Below, in pieces: positions 33,514 through 44,855 of a DNA stretch of 64,000 bases (within the stretch, counting starts at the first letter, position 1; each line of letters starts with the position of its first letter). This DNA comes from Mauremys mutica (Eukaryota; Chordata; Testudines; Geoemydidae). The notes beneath the pieces are model-generated. The model did not search any database. It was not told where the DNA came from and was given only the letters and a program-made list of their open reading frames with translations. Made by a program: the position numbers and the translations under genes. The stretch is taken from assembly GCF_020497125.1 (NCBI RefSeq), contig NC_059075.1, forward strand, positions 28,370,003-28,434,002, read 5' to 3'.

Positions 33514-34915
33514 GCAGTAGTTTAATATTATGGCTAAGCAGGTGACCAGTAGAGATCACTGACCTCCGGAATGCTTTCTTTATCCTAAAACTTACAAATA
33601 CAGACAAAAGATGCTTTAAATAATTCAAAAGCCAGATGTGTTCACAGCCACTTGGCGTAACTACCTGTTCCTTTCATTGTTACCCTCCCTTTCCCTCCCC
33701 AATTCCTTCCATTTCTATATTACTCACCCGTTGTCTTCTCTTAGGTTAGGACCCCTTCCTACAATGATCTCCAGGTGAGCCTCTGCAAAGCCCCACTGAA
33801 GTCATTGGGGCACCGTGCAGGCAGAAGGAGTCTATCTACAGAGATTGTTGCAGGCCTTAAACTATAAACTATTCAGAACAAGGGCAGTTGGTCTATGCAT
33901 TTGTATAGTATCTAGCACAGCAGGGCTGCTTCCTGACATGAGCTTCTGTTTGCTACTCTAATGCAATTTAATAACATTCCATGTTTGTTGATAACATGGA
34001 GGCCTACGTAGCGGTGTCCAGTTTTGCCTCTTCTTTTTGTCTTGGCATTGGACTTCTTGACAGCTTGCACCTCTTGGTCTGTATTGCCTGGTATGATGAT
34101 AACAAACACAGGGTGGGAGGTTGTATTTTGCATGGATGATATGCTCCTGTTTGCAGCCAGCCCATCAGTCTGCTGTAGCTGAGCATATTAATTTCTTTGT
34201 AAAGGATCTCAGTGTTTTGAACTGCTTTTTAATCTAATGCTATGGCATCTGTGTGTACTGCTGGATTTGACATTCAGTGCTAGGCCACATGAATATTGCA
34301 GCTCTGCAACTCGCTGAGCATTCCACCCCTTGCCACTGAATTGTGTTCAGAATCTAAGCTTTCATTCTAAGGAAAAAAGTGATACCCTGCAAGGGTATGA
34401 AGATAGATTTAAACATAATCCACGTGCCAACTGAGGAAGTGATGCGATCTTGAACCTGCAGACAACAGCTCGGAGAGATTTGAACTGGCCCATTCATCTC
34501 ACTAGATTGTTAGCTCTGAAACCTACTGTTTAAATATCAGCATCACTCATTATATAACTGCTGAACATTTTCGCAGAAACATCCAGCTAATGTGCCTCTT
34601 GGTCTTGCAGTGGGGATTAAACTACACCTCTCTTTCAGGGTGCAACTTACTCCTTCGCTTGCACATAGCTAGCTCTTCTGCATAGAGAGAAGTACAGCCA
34701 TTGCTTTGCCAGCTCCTCATCTCTTTCTGCCACCTTCCATCCATTTGTCCGCAGCAGGGAACATCGGGTACCCAGCCCCTGCTCTTCCCACTTGTCAGCA
34801 GCTATGATGTGGGCACAACTAATATGGCCATACAGGGAAGTCAAAAAGAAGGGCTTGCTCCCCTTTAACTCCTCTATGCAGCCAAGTAACCAAAGCCACA
34901 ATGTAGCCTTACCGT
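33514..34915. other. No supported gene
   Basis: AT-rich unique sequence with a half palindromic motif at about 33790 (cccactgaagtcattgggg). A 114-codon minus-strand frame (34647-34991) overlaps a repeat fragment at its end and has no domain. Confidence 0.45.
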
Positions 34916-34968
34916 GTCTCGCTAATATCCTGGGACCAACATGGCTACAACGACACTGCATACAATCT
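34916..34968 (-). repeat. Fragment of the palindromic element, reverse
   Basis: gctaatatcctgggaccaac and atggctacaacgacact are the reverse complement of the head seen at 24545-24580 (gtagccatgttggtccc). Confidence 0.6.
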
Positions 34969-35509
34969 AGCCTTAAGGCACTTAATAACACTAAGAAATA
35001 TTAGGATTTTAGTACATAAAGCACCATTATCACATACAAAAACTGGAGGTGGCTTTTGAAGGTGGTGTTCAGAATCAAGTTAAGGTTCAGGTTTGATGGC
35101 ACTGAAATCTTGCAAGTTTTCACAATGTTTTCTAGCATATTGAATTATGAAATGTTATCAGTTCAGCTACTCTCATGAGAACTTGTACTCCACCTAAAGG
35201 AGTAAAAAAATGGGCCCCTTCTGGTTTGGGATTTGACCCAAAACTAAAAGCATAAAGGGAGAGTGAGATCCAGAAACTTGAATCCCAACCCATCTCCCAG
35301 AAGTTCAGAAAGTTTCAGACTGGAGAGTTTTACTTTGGCCCCTTCACGGATTAAAAATGAAATCCAGCAATAGAGGCTCTTGCTTTTCATGAAGGGCTGC
35401 TGGCAAGGATGCCCAATACTCAGGAGGGCGAGGGGGTGCTCATGTGGCAGCTGAAAGAACCATCCACACCCTGCAGCCAACAGGTGGTCTCAACTGCTGG
35501 TACCTGGCT
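34969..35509. other. No gene seen
   Basis: Unique AT-rich sequence up to the MITE. The octamer acctggct at 35502-35509 is the left target duplication of that MITE. Confidence 0.5.
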
Positions 35510-35622
35510 CTAGGGTGATGTGAAAAGTCAGGACACGGGGTTGGGGGTAATAGGAGACTGTATAAGAAAAAGACCCCAAAAATCGGGACTGTCCCTATAA
35601 AATCGGGACATCTGGTCACCCT
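35510..35622 (-). mobile_element. Small hAT-like MITE with perfect 8-bp target duplication
   Basis: It ends atctggtcaccct and begins ctagggtga, with gtccctataaaatcgggac inside. It is flanked by identical octamers acctggct (35502-35509 and 35623-35630). It is the reverse of the copy at 43903-44024; its left end has lost several bases. Confidence 0.88.
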
Positions 35623-36018
35623 ACCTGGCTCCCTGCTGGTCTCACTCTCCTGCCTACACAGAGGAAGCAAAGGGGCTGTGCTGAAGATCCCAGGGCCAGG
35701 AGGGGAGTGGAAGAAGGCTGCACCCTGTGAGTACTGGCCCCCCTGCCAGACACAGGCCCCTGTCGACCATGCCTGCCCTTCAGTGTGGTCTTATCTGCTT
35801 CCCCTGAGAAAAATTCTCAGGTCTCCAACCCCTCCCCAAATTTTGGGTGAAATTGGTAAAACCCAAATACTGGCTTTTCCAAAAACCTAGCAATTTGTCA
35901 GGGAAGAAAATAGGTAAATACCAATAACGAAGGGCCTTAACTGTCTCCTAGGCTAGAAAGTGCAGCACAATCCACAAACCAATTGTCTAGGACTCTAGGA
36001 AGCTGCAGCTAATATTAA
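35623..36018. other. No gene seen
   Basis: Unique-looking sequence between the MITE and the duplicated block; no recognised feature. Confidence 0.5.
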
Positions 36019-36460
36019 TTTCCACAGTAGCAATATTAGTTTGCAAACAATGTAATAGGCAAGGAGTTCAGATTACCAGCTTTCAAGTAGTGTCACAAAT
36101 TCATTCCAAAAAAATCTTGTTTCCATAAGCCCAACAACCAGAGAGTAGAAATAAAATATTCTTACTCTTGAAAGATCAAGGAGACATTCTCAATGTACTG
36201 AACACACAGTATTACTTGATGTAATGTAGTAAATAAAATCCTTAGGCCCAGAATCCACAGTTTGGGCAAGCAATCAAAATCTTTGCAAACCCCAATAACT
36301 CACATGCAAAGCTATCTGAAATGAGTTTTGCTTTATAATTTTATTATAAGCAGACATCATTAAAAAAGATTCCACATGTAATATAAACATACATTCTGAC
36401 TACGTCAGCCCAGCTCCAATCCACCAAAATAGCGACACATTCAAAATACAGGGTTTTTTT
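36019..36460 (+). repeat. Diverged duplicate block, copy B
   Basis: Partner of 26154-26580: tccacagtagcaatatta, ggagttcagattaccagc at 36063, gcccagaatccacagtttg at 36246 and gcaagcaatcaaaatc, in the same order and orientation. Confidence 0.7.
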
Positions 36461-36721
36461 AAAGGGTTTTTGTACCAGACCCAAGACTCTATAGCTATCA
36501 CATCAAAATTACACTGGTATATCTGTATGGTTTTTTTATATTACATGAATGCGCTACAACTTCTAACCTTTCATGCAATAAAAAGGTCTTATTAAATTAT
36601 AATCAACTGCAAGTGTGAAATGCTGCATTTAAAAATATGCAGTTGCACAGAGTGGCTGATGCTCATTTGAAGCTGCTGTAATCACATAAATTTGCCCATT
36701 GTTGAAAGGATTGCAAAGATA

Positions 36722-36905
36722 TAAAATGCAGGCTAATCCAGGGGTTAGTCCATGGGGCTGTGAGTCAAGAGTCCTCTGTTCTGTTCTCTGCCCTGCCAGT
36801 CTCTCATTCTGTAACCTTGGCAAAGTCACTTAACACCTCTGTGTTTCAGTTTCCCCAACTGTAAAATGAAATAAGATTCAGAGAGGTTGTGAGGCTTAAT
36901 TAATA
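36722..36905 (+). repeat. MIR-type SINE, forward
   Basis: The series ggctgtgagtcaagagtcc, tctgccctgccagtctc, ccttggcaaagtcacttaac, gtgtttcagtttccccaact and gtaaaatgaaataag is a MIR core and downstream region. Confidence 0.75.
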
Positions 36906-39078
36906 TTTGTGGTCCTTTCCTTGCCCTGGCATTGTGGGAGTGCCATTCAGGTGAGGAGAACAGAATAGCACTAAGGAGATGTCCTACAGGTTGGCAAGGT
37001 GAAGTTAGCTGTTCAGTTCCAATTTAATTGCTTTGTATCTTGGCTGATAACTCATTCTGGCTATTTCATCGTTGCATACTTCCTAGGATTTCACGTGCCA
37101 AATGTTGAACAGATGTACTTCCACATTTAGGACATGGAGCTGAAACGTAGCAGGCAATGGACAAAAGAGCTTTGATGAGCTGTAGCTTGCAATTATGACA
37201 GTCAGATTTTTTTTTTGCTGCCTTCAGACAGCAGTATGGGAAGATTGTAAACTTCCCATGAGCTCATCCATTTGTCCAGGCTCAAATGCAGTACTCCACC
37301 CAGAGAACACTCCTTAAGTACTACATGGAGCTGGCTTAGCTGGGAATCACAGGTGCCTGGCCATTGCTCCATCAATTGCTATTTTCAGGCTCTGACTCTC
37401 TGTAGGCATAGCTGGAACACCCACCACTGCCTTACTGCACCCACCTGAGATGCCTCACAACTGCTTTCACAAACTCCAGCAGATATCATTCTTGTGGAGG
37501 ATTCATCCCAGCCTCTATTTTGAGAAAAGGTTTAGCAAATAATGCTGCAGCCCAAGGATTTACAAGGAGTTCCCACTGGTAGACTAGGCATTAACCTCTT
37601 CTCCCATAATCACCCTGGTCTCCCTGAAGGCTGTTCTGTTGAAATCTCCCAGAAGTGACTGCTTCGTGGAACCTTTCTGGGAGCACAGCAGTGCAACTGC
37701 GACAGTGCAAGTGCAGATTTGGAGCAAAACGTTGAGTGACTCAGCACGTGGACACCCTACATCGCTGGCTCTCACAGCCATGCTGTCTCACTTGTTCTCT
37801 TACCAGTAGTTCAGTCTTCTAGTGTAGGCACAGCTTCAGTGCATCTTGGAAAGCCCTGGCATTGATAAAATAATAGCTCATGCACCCTTAACATTAAGTA
37901 CAGTAAACCACATTGCTTCCTGGTATTAAACAAATCATGCAATGTTTTGATGGAGCTATCTGACTATTTAATGTGCACAGAAATGTGAGCTCGGTATGAT
38001 TAGTACAAGAAAAAACATTTGGGAAAACCATCTAATCCTGCTTTTTCCTTTTAACTCTGGAGAATCAGTGAAACAGCAGCACTTGAGGCTGCAATTTCCT
38101 TTTTGGTCTAATGATTATGGGAGTTGGAATAACTAGCCCAACAGAAAATGAACATTTAATGAAAGTATAAAAACTGTCAAATAGACACCCCCAAATGCAT
38201 ACTCTCCATGTTTTGCTGCACTGCTAGTGCTATAACTTTCCGAAATTCTACCTCTATGTTACTATTTAACACCTGAGTTTTAAAGATTCAAACCAGCAGA
38301 CAGGTTTCATTAACATGGAGGTCCCAGAAGAAATAAATGTTTATTAAAGTTTCAATGATATGAGAGTTTTGGGGTATTTTTTAACCACACTCTTGGCTTG
38401 GTGCACAGCCTGCCAAATGCAAGCCTGGTGAGCTATTTAGAAACTTCCTGTTCCATGTGCTAATTAACAGTCTATGAATTTTAACTGAAATCAGGGTGTC
38501 ACAGCTAAAATGTCTTGCAGAGGAGGCCTGCATTTGTCATTCAAAGATACTGCCATGGTGTTAAGGCCTAACTATGGAGTGGATTTTGGAGCTTGAAAAA
38601 CTAGTTTTCCAATAACTGCTGGGTGAAACCTTGATTCCCTTGAATCACATGAGGTGAATTAGACTGGTGACATTTCAAGTCAGAGATAGGCCAAAACTGG
38701 AACCTTTAATCGAAACCTCTTTGAATCTTGTGGGCAGGATGGTGATAGATTCAAATCACTGGATCAGAACTTACCCCTGTTTTGGTTCTGGTTCAGATTC
38801 ACTGAATCTTTAGCAGCACTCATGCAGGGAGGAATAGGTCCTCCATAAATGAAACCAGGATCTCTTGTTATGTGTGTATTTTGGGTTAGCTGGTAGCAGA
38901 GCAAGTATTTTCCTACTTATCGTAGTCTCTTTGTCATTGGAATAACTCTTTAGTGCATTTCAGCTGCTGCTGATTGCTTTGTTGCACTACTTCAAACTGG
39001 GCAAACTCTAGTTAAACTTCCCTTACGACTTAGTCATGCATCACCTCAGGACTTGCAAGGGCACCTTTTTTTAATTTA
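36906..39078. other. AT-rich, no supported gene
   Basis: 37079-37120 (ttcctaggatttcacgtg, aatgttgaacagatgta) matches 29062-29106. A poly-T run lies at 37207. No exon-like structure recognised. Confidence 0.45.
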
Positions 39079-39630
39079 TTAAGGATGTGTAAGAAAGTGG
39101 CCCCACCCGGGAGTGCCTTCCACCAGCAGGCTATGGCATGACAGGTGTGCCTGCCTCAGTGTCCCTCCTCCTGAGTCCTCTGAAATAGTCAGAACAGTCG
39201 TTCTTAGTTCAAATGACCCTTGTAGGATTAATTTAATACAGAAGAAAGCCCCATGCACACAAGTCCCAACACAATTCCGGCAATTAACAAATGTAGCCCC
39301 AGCATCCCTCACTGGGCCCTGGCCCTGGCCCTCTGGCTCTGAGAGCTAGCAGGTATCTCCTCCTGTCATCCATTAGCCCTCTCCCCAGCTTTCTCTGCCC
39401 TTGGCACTCTCTGACTCAGGAAGGTCCGCCAGCTAGCTCCTCCCTCCACTGACTCCTTGATAATTCCTCTCTCTTGCCAGGGAGGACCTGCAGAGACCTC
39501 AGCCAGTCTCCCGACTCTCACCAGGACTCTGTCTCACTGGGTTGCTCCCTGATCTCTTGTAGCCTCCAGGTGCTGCCTCATCCTCTTAACTGGCCAGATT
39601 GCTTCATTTACAGGTGCCAACTGCTGTATG
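39079..39630. other. Possible LTR-like segment
   Basis: From tgtaagaaagtggccccacc onward the composition turns C-rich (cctcctcctgagtcc, ggccctggccctggccctct). From memory of turtle LTRs the opening is LTR-like. No inverted TG/CA borders, primer site or target duplication could be confirmed, so this is inference only. Confidence 0.3.
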
Positions 39631-39637
39631 CCAGGAT

Positions 39638-39985
39638 GCTATTTAACATTTTTATCAATGACCAAGAAGAAAACATAAAATCTGTGGATGACATATTACC
39701 TCTATATTTGGCACTGGTTGAACACTACTGGGATACTTTGTGTAGTTGTCTTAATTTTCCAATGGAAGGTTGTCATTAGTGGTAGACTTCATCATTTTAT
39801 AAATACCTATGTGAGGAACAGAAATTTAATAAGAAGGCTCCTCAGTCTAGCAAACAAAGGTATAACAAGATCCAATGGGTAGAAGTTTAAAGTAGACAAA
39901 TTCAGACTTGAAATAAGGTGCAAATTATTAACAGTGAAGGTAACTAGCCATTGGAACAATTTACCAAGGATTGTGGTGGATTTGT
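39638..39985 (+). mobile_element. CR1 LINE 3' fragment, forward, internally deleted
   Basis: The RT-region block aacatttttatcaatgacca translates LFNIFIND-like, a CR1 hallmark. It is followed by ctatatttggcactggttga and then the 3' UTR (attggaacaatttaccaagg). About 100 bp of RT sequence is missing between the first two blocks. Confidence 0.75.
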
Positions 39986-39989
39986 GAAT

Positions 39990-41885
39990 TTTGATATTTT
40001 TGTCCTTTGTAAGTGAAGCACTTTGCACTTGCCTTTACTGAATTTCATCTTGTTGAATTCAGACCAATTCTCTAATTTGTCAAGGTTGTTTTGAATTCTA
40101 GTCCTGTCTTCCAGTGCTTGCAAACCCTCCCATCTTGGTGTCATCTGTACATTTTATAAGCATTCTCTCCACTCCATTATCCAAGTCATTAATGAAAATA
40201 TTGAATAGTACCAGACTTAGGACAGTACCCGCAAGGCCCTACTAGATAAGCCCTCCCAGTGTGACTGAGAACCATTCCTAACTACTATGGTCTTTCAAAC
40301 AGTTGTATGCCCACCTTATAGTAATTTTATCTAGAGCTCATTTTCCTAGTTTGCCCATGAGAATGTCACGTGGGACTGTGTCAAAAGCCTAACCACAATC
40401 AAGATATATCATATCTGCTGCTTCCCCTGTAGCCAATAGACCCATAACCCTGTCAAAGAAGAAGCCACCGCTTCCTGCAGCTCCCATTGGACAGCAACGG
40501 CAAACCATGGCCACTGGGTAAACAAAGCGTCTCGCGGCCTGCCAGGGGCTTACCCTGAACAAGCCGCAAACCAAGTTTGGGAACCTCTGCCTTAGCATAA
40601 TGAAATCTGTCACTTCATGATCACTTTCTTTCAAATTGCCTTCCACTTTCAGATTTGCTACCAACTCCTCCCTGTTGGTCAGACTCAAGTCTAAAATGGC
40701 CACACTTCTGGTTTCTTCCTCCACTTTCTGGAAGAAAAAGTTGTCCCCTGTACATTCCAAGACCTGAATGGAAATTGTGTTCTGCTGTATTACTTTAACT
40801 ACCCAGATATCTGTTGGAAAAGTCCCTGATTACTACTAGGTCTTGTGTTTTGGGTATTTCTATTATTTGTTCTAGAAATGCTTTTTCCTCTTTTGGTGGT
40901 CTAAAGTAGACCCTACCATAATGCCACCCATATTTTTAATTTTACCCCTTTTTGCTTTATGCAGAGACCTTCAACTGGTCTGCCTCCCTCCTCCTCGTGC
41001 ACCTCAGAACAAGTTTGTATATGCTTGATGTATAATGCAACAACTTCTGTTTTTACCCTACCTGTTCTTCCTGAACAAGCTATGCCCCCCTATGCCAATT
41101 TTCCAGTCATGAGACTTATCCTACCAAGTCTCTGTGATGCCAATTAAGTCATAATTTAGTTTATGTACTAGTACTTTCAGTTCCTCCGGTCAATCCCCAT
41201 AATCCCCTTGCATTTGTGTATAGATAGCTAAAATGTTGAGCACATTCCACCACTGATTGTTGCTCCTGTGATCCTATTGTAATTTTCCATGTCCCTCCCA
41301 CATGTAACCCTCTGTTAAGGTCATCTTTTTTTTTTAATACTTACCTGTGGGCTTTTGTCACCTTCCCGGCTGCCCCCTTTGAACCTAGTTTGAAGCACTC
41401 CTCACTAGATTGGTGAGTTAGTGCATGAAAATGCTCTTCCCCTTCCTGGTCAGGTGGACCCCATCTCTTTCCAGCAGATCCTCTTCCTGTTTGGTGGAAC
41501 TTCTTCCTGGAACAGCATCCCATGATGAAGAAAGCCAAAGCACTTCCATCAAAACCAAGTGCACAGCCATGCATTCATCTCCAAGAGGTAGGTGTCCCTG
41601 CCTGGGCCCTGACCTTCAATGGGGAGGATGGACGAGAACACAACATGCACCCCTGACCTCTTCACCCAGCTCCCAGAATCCTGTAGTCATTTCTGATCTG
41701 CTTAGGGTCAGACCTGGCAGTATCATTAGTGTCCATGTGGATGAGCAGCATGGGGTGTTGGTCAGAGGTATGGATGAGCTGCAGCAACCTTTCTGTAATA
41801 TCTCAGACGTGGGTTCCAGGCAAGCATCCTACCTCCAGTGTATTGAACAATTTCCTTTCAGAGAAAGCAGAGCTGATAAAGTCTA
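39990..41885 (-). mobile_element. CR1 LINE fragment, reverse, reaching far into ORF2
   Basis: Reversed RT landmarks include tggtgtcatctgtacatttt, tgactgagaaccattcc and tgtcaaaagcctaaccacaa. Upstream endonuclease-side landmarks include cctccctgttggtcagact, acaagtttgtatatgcttg, cccttcctggtcaggtggac and gtccatgtggatgagcagca. It is interrupted at 40461-40591 by a DNA transposon fragment. Many stops; not functional. Confidence 0.82.
40461..40591. mobile_element. DNA transposon fragment inserted in CR1
   Basis: cttcctgcagctcccattgg, aaccatggccactgggta, gtctcgcggcctgccagg and gtttgggaacctctgcc break the CR1 alignment, which resumes at about 40597. The block resembles hAT-like turtle elements ending in 'ggttgccgacccctg'-type termini. 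No clean target duplication seen. Confidence 0.6.
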
Positions 41886-42608
41886 GACCTCCATGACCTC
41901 TGAAAACAGCCATCTCACTGCCTGTGAGCAGAAGTTATTGCTAGGAGATGTTCGCGCTCTATGGAAAGAATAGAGTTCATGGCTTAGCTCCCAGAACTTT
42001 AGTGGCCTGCATTAGGACAAAGTGCTGCTGGGTCATGGGACGTGCTGTAAAATACTGTTCTTAAGAGTGGAAAGCCTATTGAACTAATGTTTTTGTGTCC
42101 CTTGAACCATTACAGCTGTCTGTTTCCAAACGTTTATTATGTAATCTATAAATATTAATCTTTTAAAATATCTGATCTGCGGTTTTCGGCCACTTGCACT
42201 GGTGCAGTGAGGAAATAATATTTGCTTTGGTGCCACCTAGTGTAAATGTGCTTCCTCAATTCTGAATCCTTTCCAATCCTTTCCTTTTTGCAATACCTTT
42301 CTCATGAAGGAATCTCAGACTTCTTACAAGGTCTGCTTCACAAGATAAAGCACAATAAAATCACTGGAGCTTTCTCCCAAGCCACCTGCAATGGATGCAT
42401 TACTATTCATTTTCCCTTCGGTGTTCCGGTTGTAAATTCTTTACTGGGTGAAACTTTTAAGCTGTTTGTACTTACACAAGGGCGTATAGCACAGTGGAAC
42501 TGATGCATTTTGCTGAATGGACAGAAACAAAGCAACAGAGAATCCATGTGCTATTGCCACCACCACTGCACACTGGAGATGGGCATCTGTGGTTGATGTC
42601 TGTAGCAG
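41886..42608. other. No supported gene
   Basis: Unique-looking sequence. An 85-codon forward frame at 42246-42503 has no domain or splice support. Confidence 0.45.
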
Positions 42609-44215
42609 ATTCATAGATTCTAAGCCTAAAAGGAACCATTGTGATTATCTAGTTTGACCTCCTGTATAGCACAAGCCATAGAACTTCCCCAGACTAATTC
42701 CTAGAACATATCTTTTAGGAAAAAAAATCCCATCTTGATTTAAAAATGGTCAGTGAAGGAGAATCTACCAGGACTCTTGGTAAATTGTTCCTAAGATTAA
42801 TTACTTCCTTCATTAAAAATTTACACCTTATTTCCAGTCTGAATTTGTCTATCTTCAAATTCCAACAATTGGATCATGTGATACCTCTCTCTGGTAGATT
42901 GAAGAGCTCATTATTAAATATTTGTTTCCCATGTAGGTACTTACAGACAGTGGTCGAATCACCCCTTAACCTTTTCTTTGTTAAGCTAAATAGATTGAGC
43001 TCCTGGAGTTTATCGCTATATGGCAGGTTTTCTCATCCTTTAATCATTCTCATGGTGCTTCTCTGAACCCTCTCTAATTTATCAACAACCTTTTGAACTG
43101 TGACTAGCAGAACTGGACACACAATTCCACTAGTGGTCACTCCAGGACCAAATACAGAGGAAATATAACCTCCCTAATCCTATCCAATATTCCTCTGTTT
43201 ATACATCCCAGGATGGCATGAGCTCTTTTGGCCACAGCATTACTCTTTTTGTGTAATGAACTTATCTTATGCTGATTATCCACCATGACCCACAAATCTT
43301 TTTCAATCACTGCTTCCCAGGAGAGATTCCCGCATCCTGTAAAAATGGCCTACATCCTTTTCCCCCAGATGTCTGAATTTACATTTAGCCATATTAAAAC
43401 ACACATTGTTTGCTTACGCAACATTTACCAAGTGATCTAGATAGTTCTGAATCAGGGACCTGTCCTCTTCATTATTTGCCACTCTTCTAATTTTTGTATC
43501 ATCTGCAAACTTCATCAGTGATGATTTTATTTTTGATTCCAGGTAATTGATAAGGATGTTAAATAGTGTAGGGCTAAGAACCCATATCTGCAGGACACCA
43601 CTGGAAACAGACCTGATCAGGGATGATTCCCCATTTACAGTTACATTTTGAGATCTATCACTTAGCTAGTTTATAGTCTGTTTAACGTGTGCCATATTAA
43701 TTTTATATACCTCTAGTTTTTTAACCAAAATATCATTGCCACCAAGTCCCAGGATATTATGTCCACACTAGTACTTTTATCAACCAAACTTGTAATCTCA
43801 TCAGAAAAAAATATCAGTTAGTGTGATGGGATCTATTTTCTGTGAACCCATGTTGATTTGCATTAATCACATTACCCTCCTGTAGTTCATTATTAATCAA
43901 GCCTAGGGTGACCAGATGTCCCGATTTTATAGGGACAGTCCCGATTTTTGGGTCTTTTTCTTACATAGGCTCCTATTACCCCCCACCCCCGTCCCGATTT
44001 TCACATTTGCTGTCTGGTCACCCTAATCAAGTCCCATATCAGCTACTACATTGTCTTGCCCGAGATCAATGTCAGACTGTCATCCCGTTTACTGTTTTTA
44101 AAAATTGGCACAACATGAGCTTTCTTCCAGTTTTCTGGAACTTCCCCAGTGTTCTAAGACTTATTGAAAATCAACTTGAGTGGTCCAGCGAGTTCCTCAG
44201 TCAGCCCAGTTATGG
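42609..44215 (-). mobile_element. CR1 LINE fragment, reverse, split by a MITE
   Basis: It starts attcatagattctaagcct, then aaaggaaccattgtgattat. RT-region landmarks are tgtatcatctgcaaacttca, gtgtagggctaagaaccca and acagttacattttgagatc. After the 43903-44024 insertion it continues cccatatcagctactacatt and gcacaacatgagctttcttc. It belongs to the same subfamily as 8437-9594. Confidence 0.87.
43903..44024 (+). mobile_element. Small hAT-like MITE inside CR1
   Basis: ctagggtgaccagatgtcc opens the element and gtctggtcaccct closes it. Flanking octamers aatcaagc (43895-43902) and aatcaagt (44025-44032) match at 7 of 8. Same family as 35510-35622, opposite orientation; interior tataggctcct-type and poly-C tract. 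Confidence 0.87.
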
Positions 44216-44764
44216 AGAGGGATGAGGGAGTAAATTTGTCACCTCCCAAAAAAGTATGGTCAGAGGGTCTCTGGGCCACATGTATCCCACGGCCACAGTT
44301 ACATTAGATAGGATTTTAAAAACTGAGGAATATAAACCCTTATGCTGCAAGGCATAGGCCAACCTTCTGAGCTGCTGTTAAGGAGATTTGTAACCCTCAG
44401 CCTGCTCAAGCTGTTTACGCTGTAGTCCAGAGTGGGCCTGGCTTAGTTATGTGAAGGGGGTAGAAGGCACAAAGAGCCTTCCCCCCGATCAAGTCAAGCC
44501 ACAGTATGGCTGGGGATCCGCCAGTAGAAATGGTCTTGATAAAGAAAGGAGTTCACTGTCTGCCCTTTCGAGGGTGATCGTCTTGCTGCTGCAACATGGA
44601 GTCCTGTGCAGCCCAGCCTTTCTGCCTCCTTAAGCAGGGCGATTCTTTCAAGGCATAAGTTTTCAGTAACTCCCTTTTTCCTTTTGTACAAGTGATCGGT
44701 TAATCTTCAGCTCACTCTCTTGGTGGATGTAGAATCAGTCCAGACCCCCCAAAAGGATCAAACA
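44216..44764. other. No gene seen
   Basis: Unique-looking sequence downstream of the CR1 copy. Confidence 0.5.
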
Positions 44765-44855
44765 TATGCCATGCCTTACAACTTTATTTTGTATAGCATC
44801 TTTCGTACACACTGTATCTCCAAGTGCTTTACAAGGTTGAACACTAAACAGTAAT
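44765..44855 (-). repeat. L2/MIR-type tail fragment, reverse
   Basis: actttattttgtatagcatc, tatctccaagtgctttaca and gttgaacactaaacag follow the reversed tail of old L2/MIR-type repeats, as at 6921 and 56735. Confidence 0.45.

Noticed and set aside
39474..39779. Active reverse transcriptase
   Set aside because: Only an LFNIFIND-like fragment of CR1 remains, with internal deletion and no catalytic FADD-type block following it in frame.
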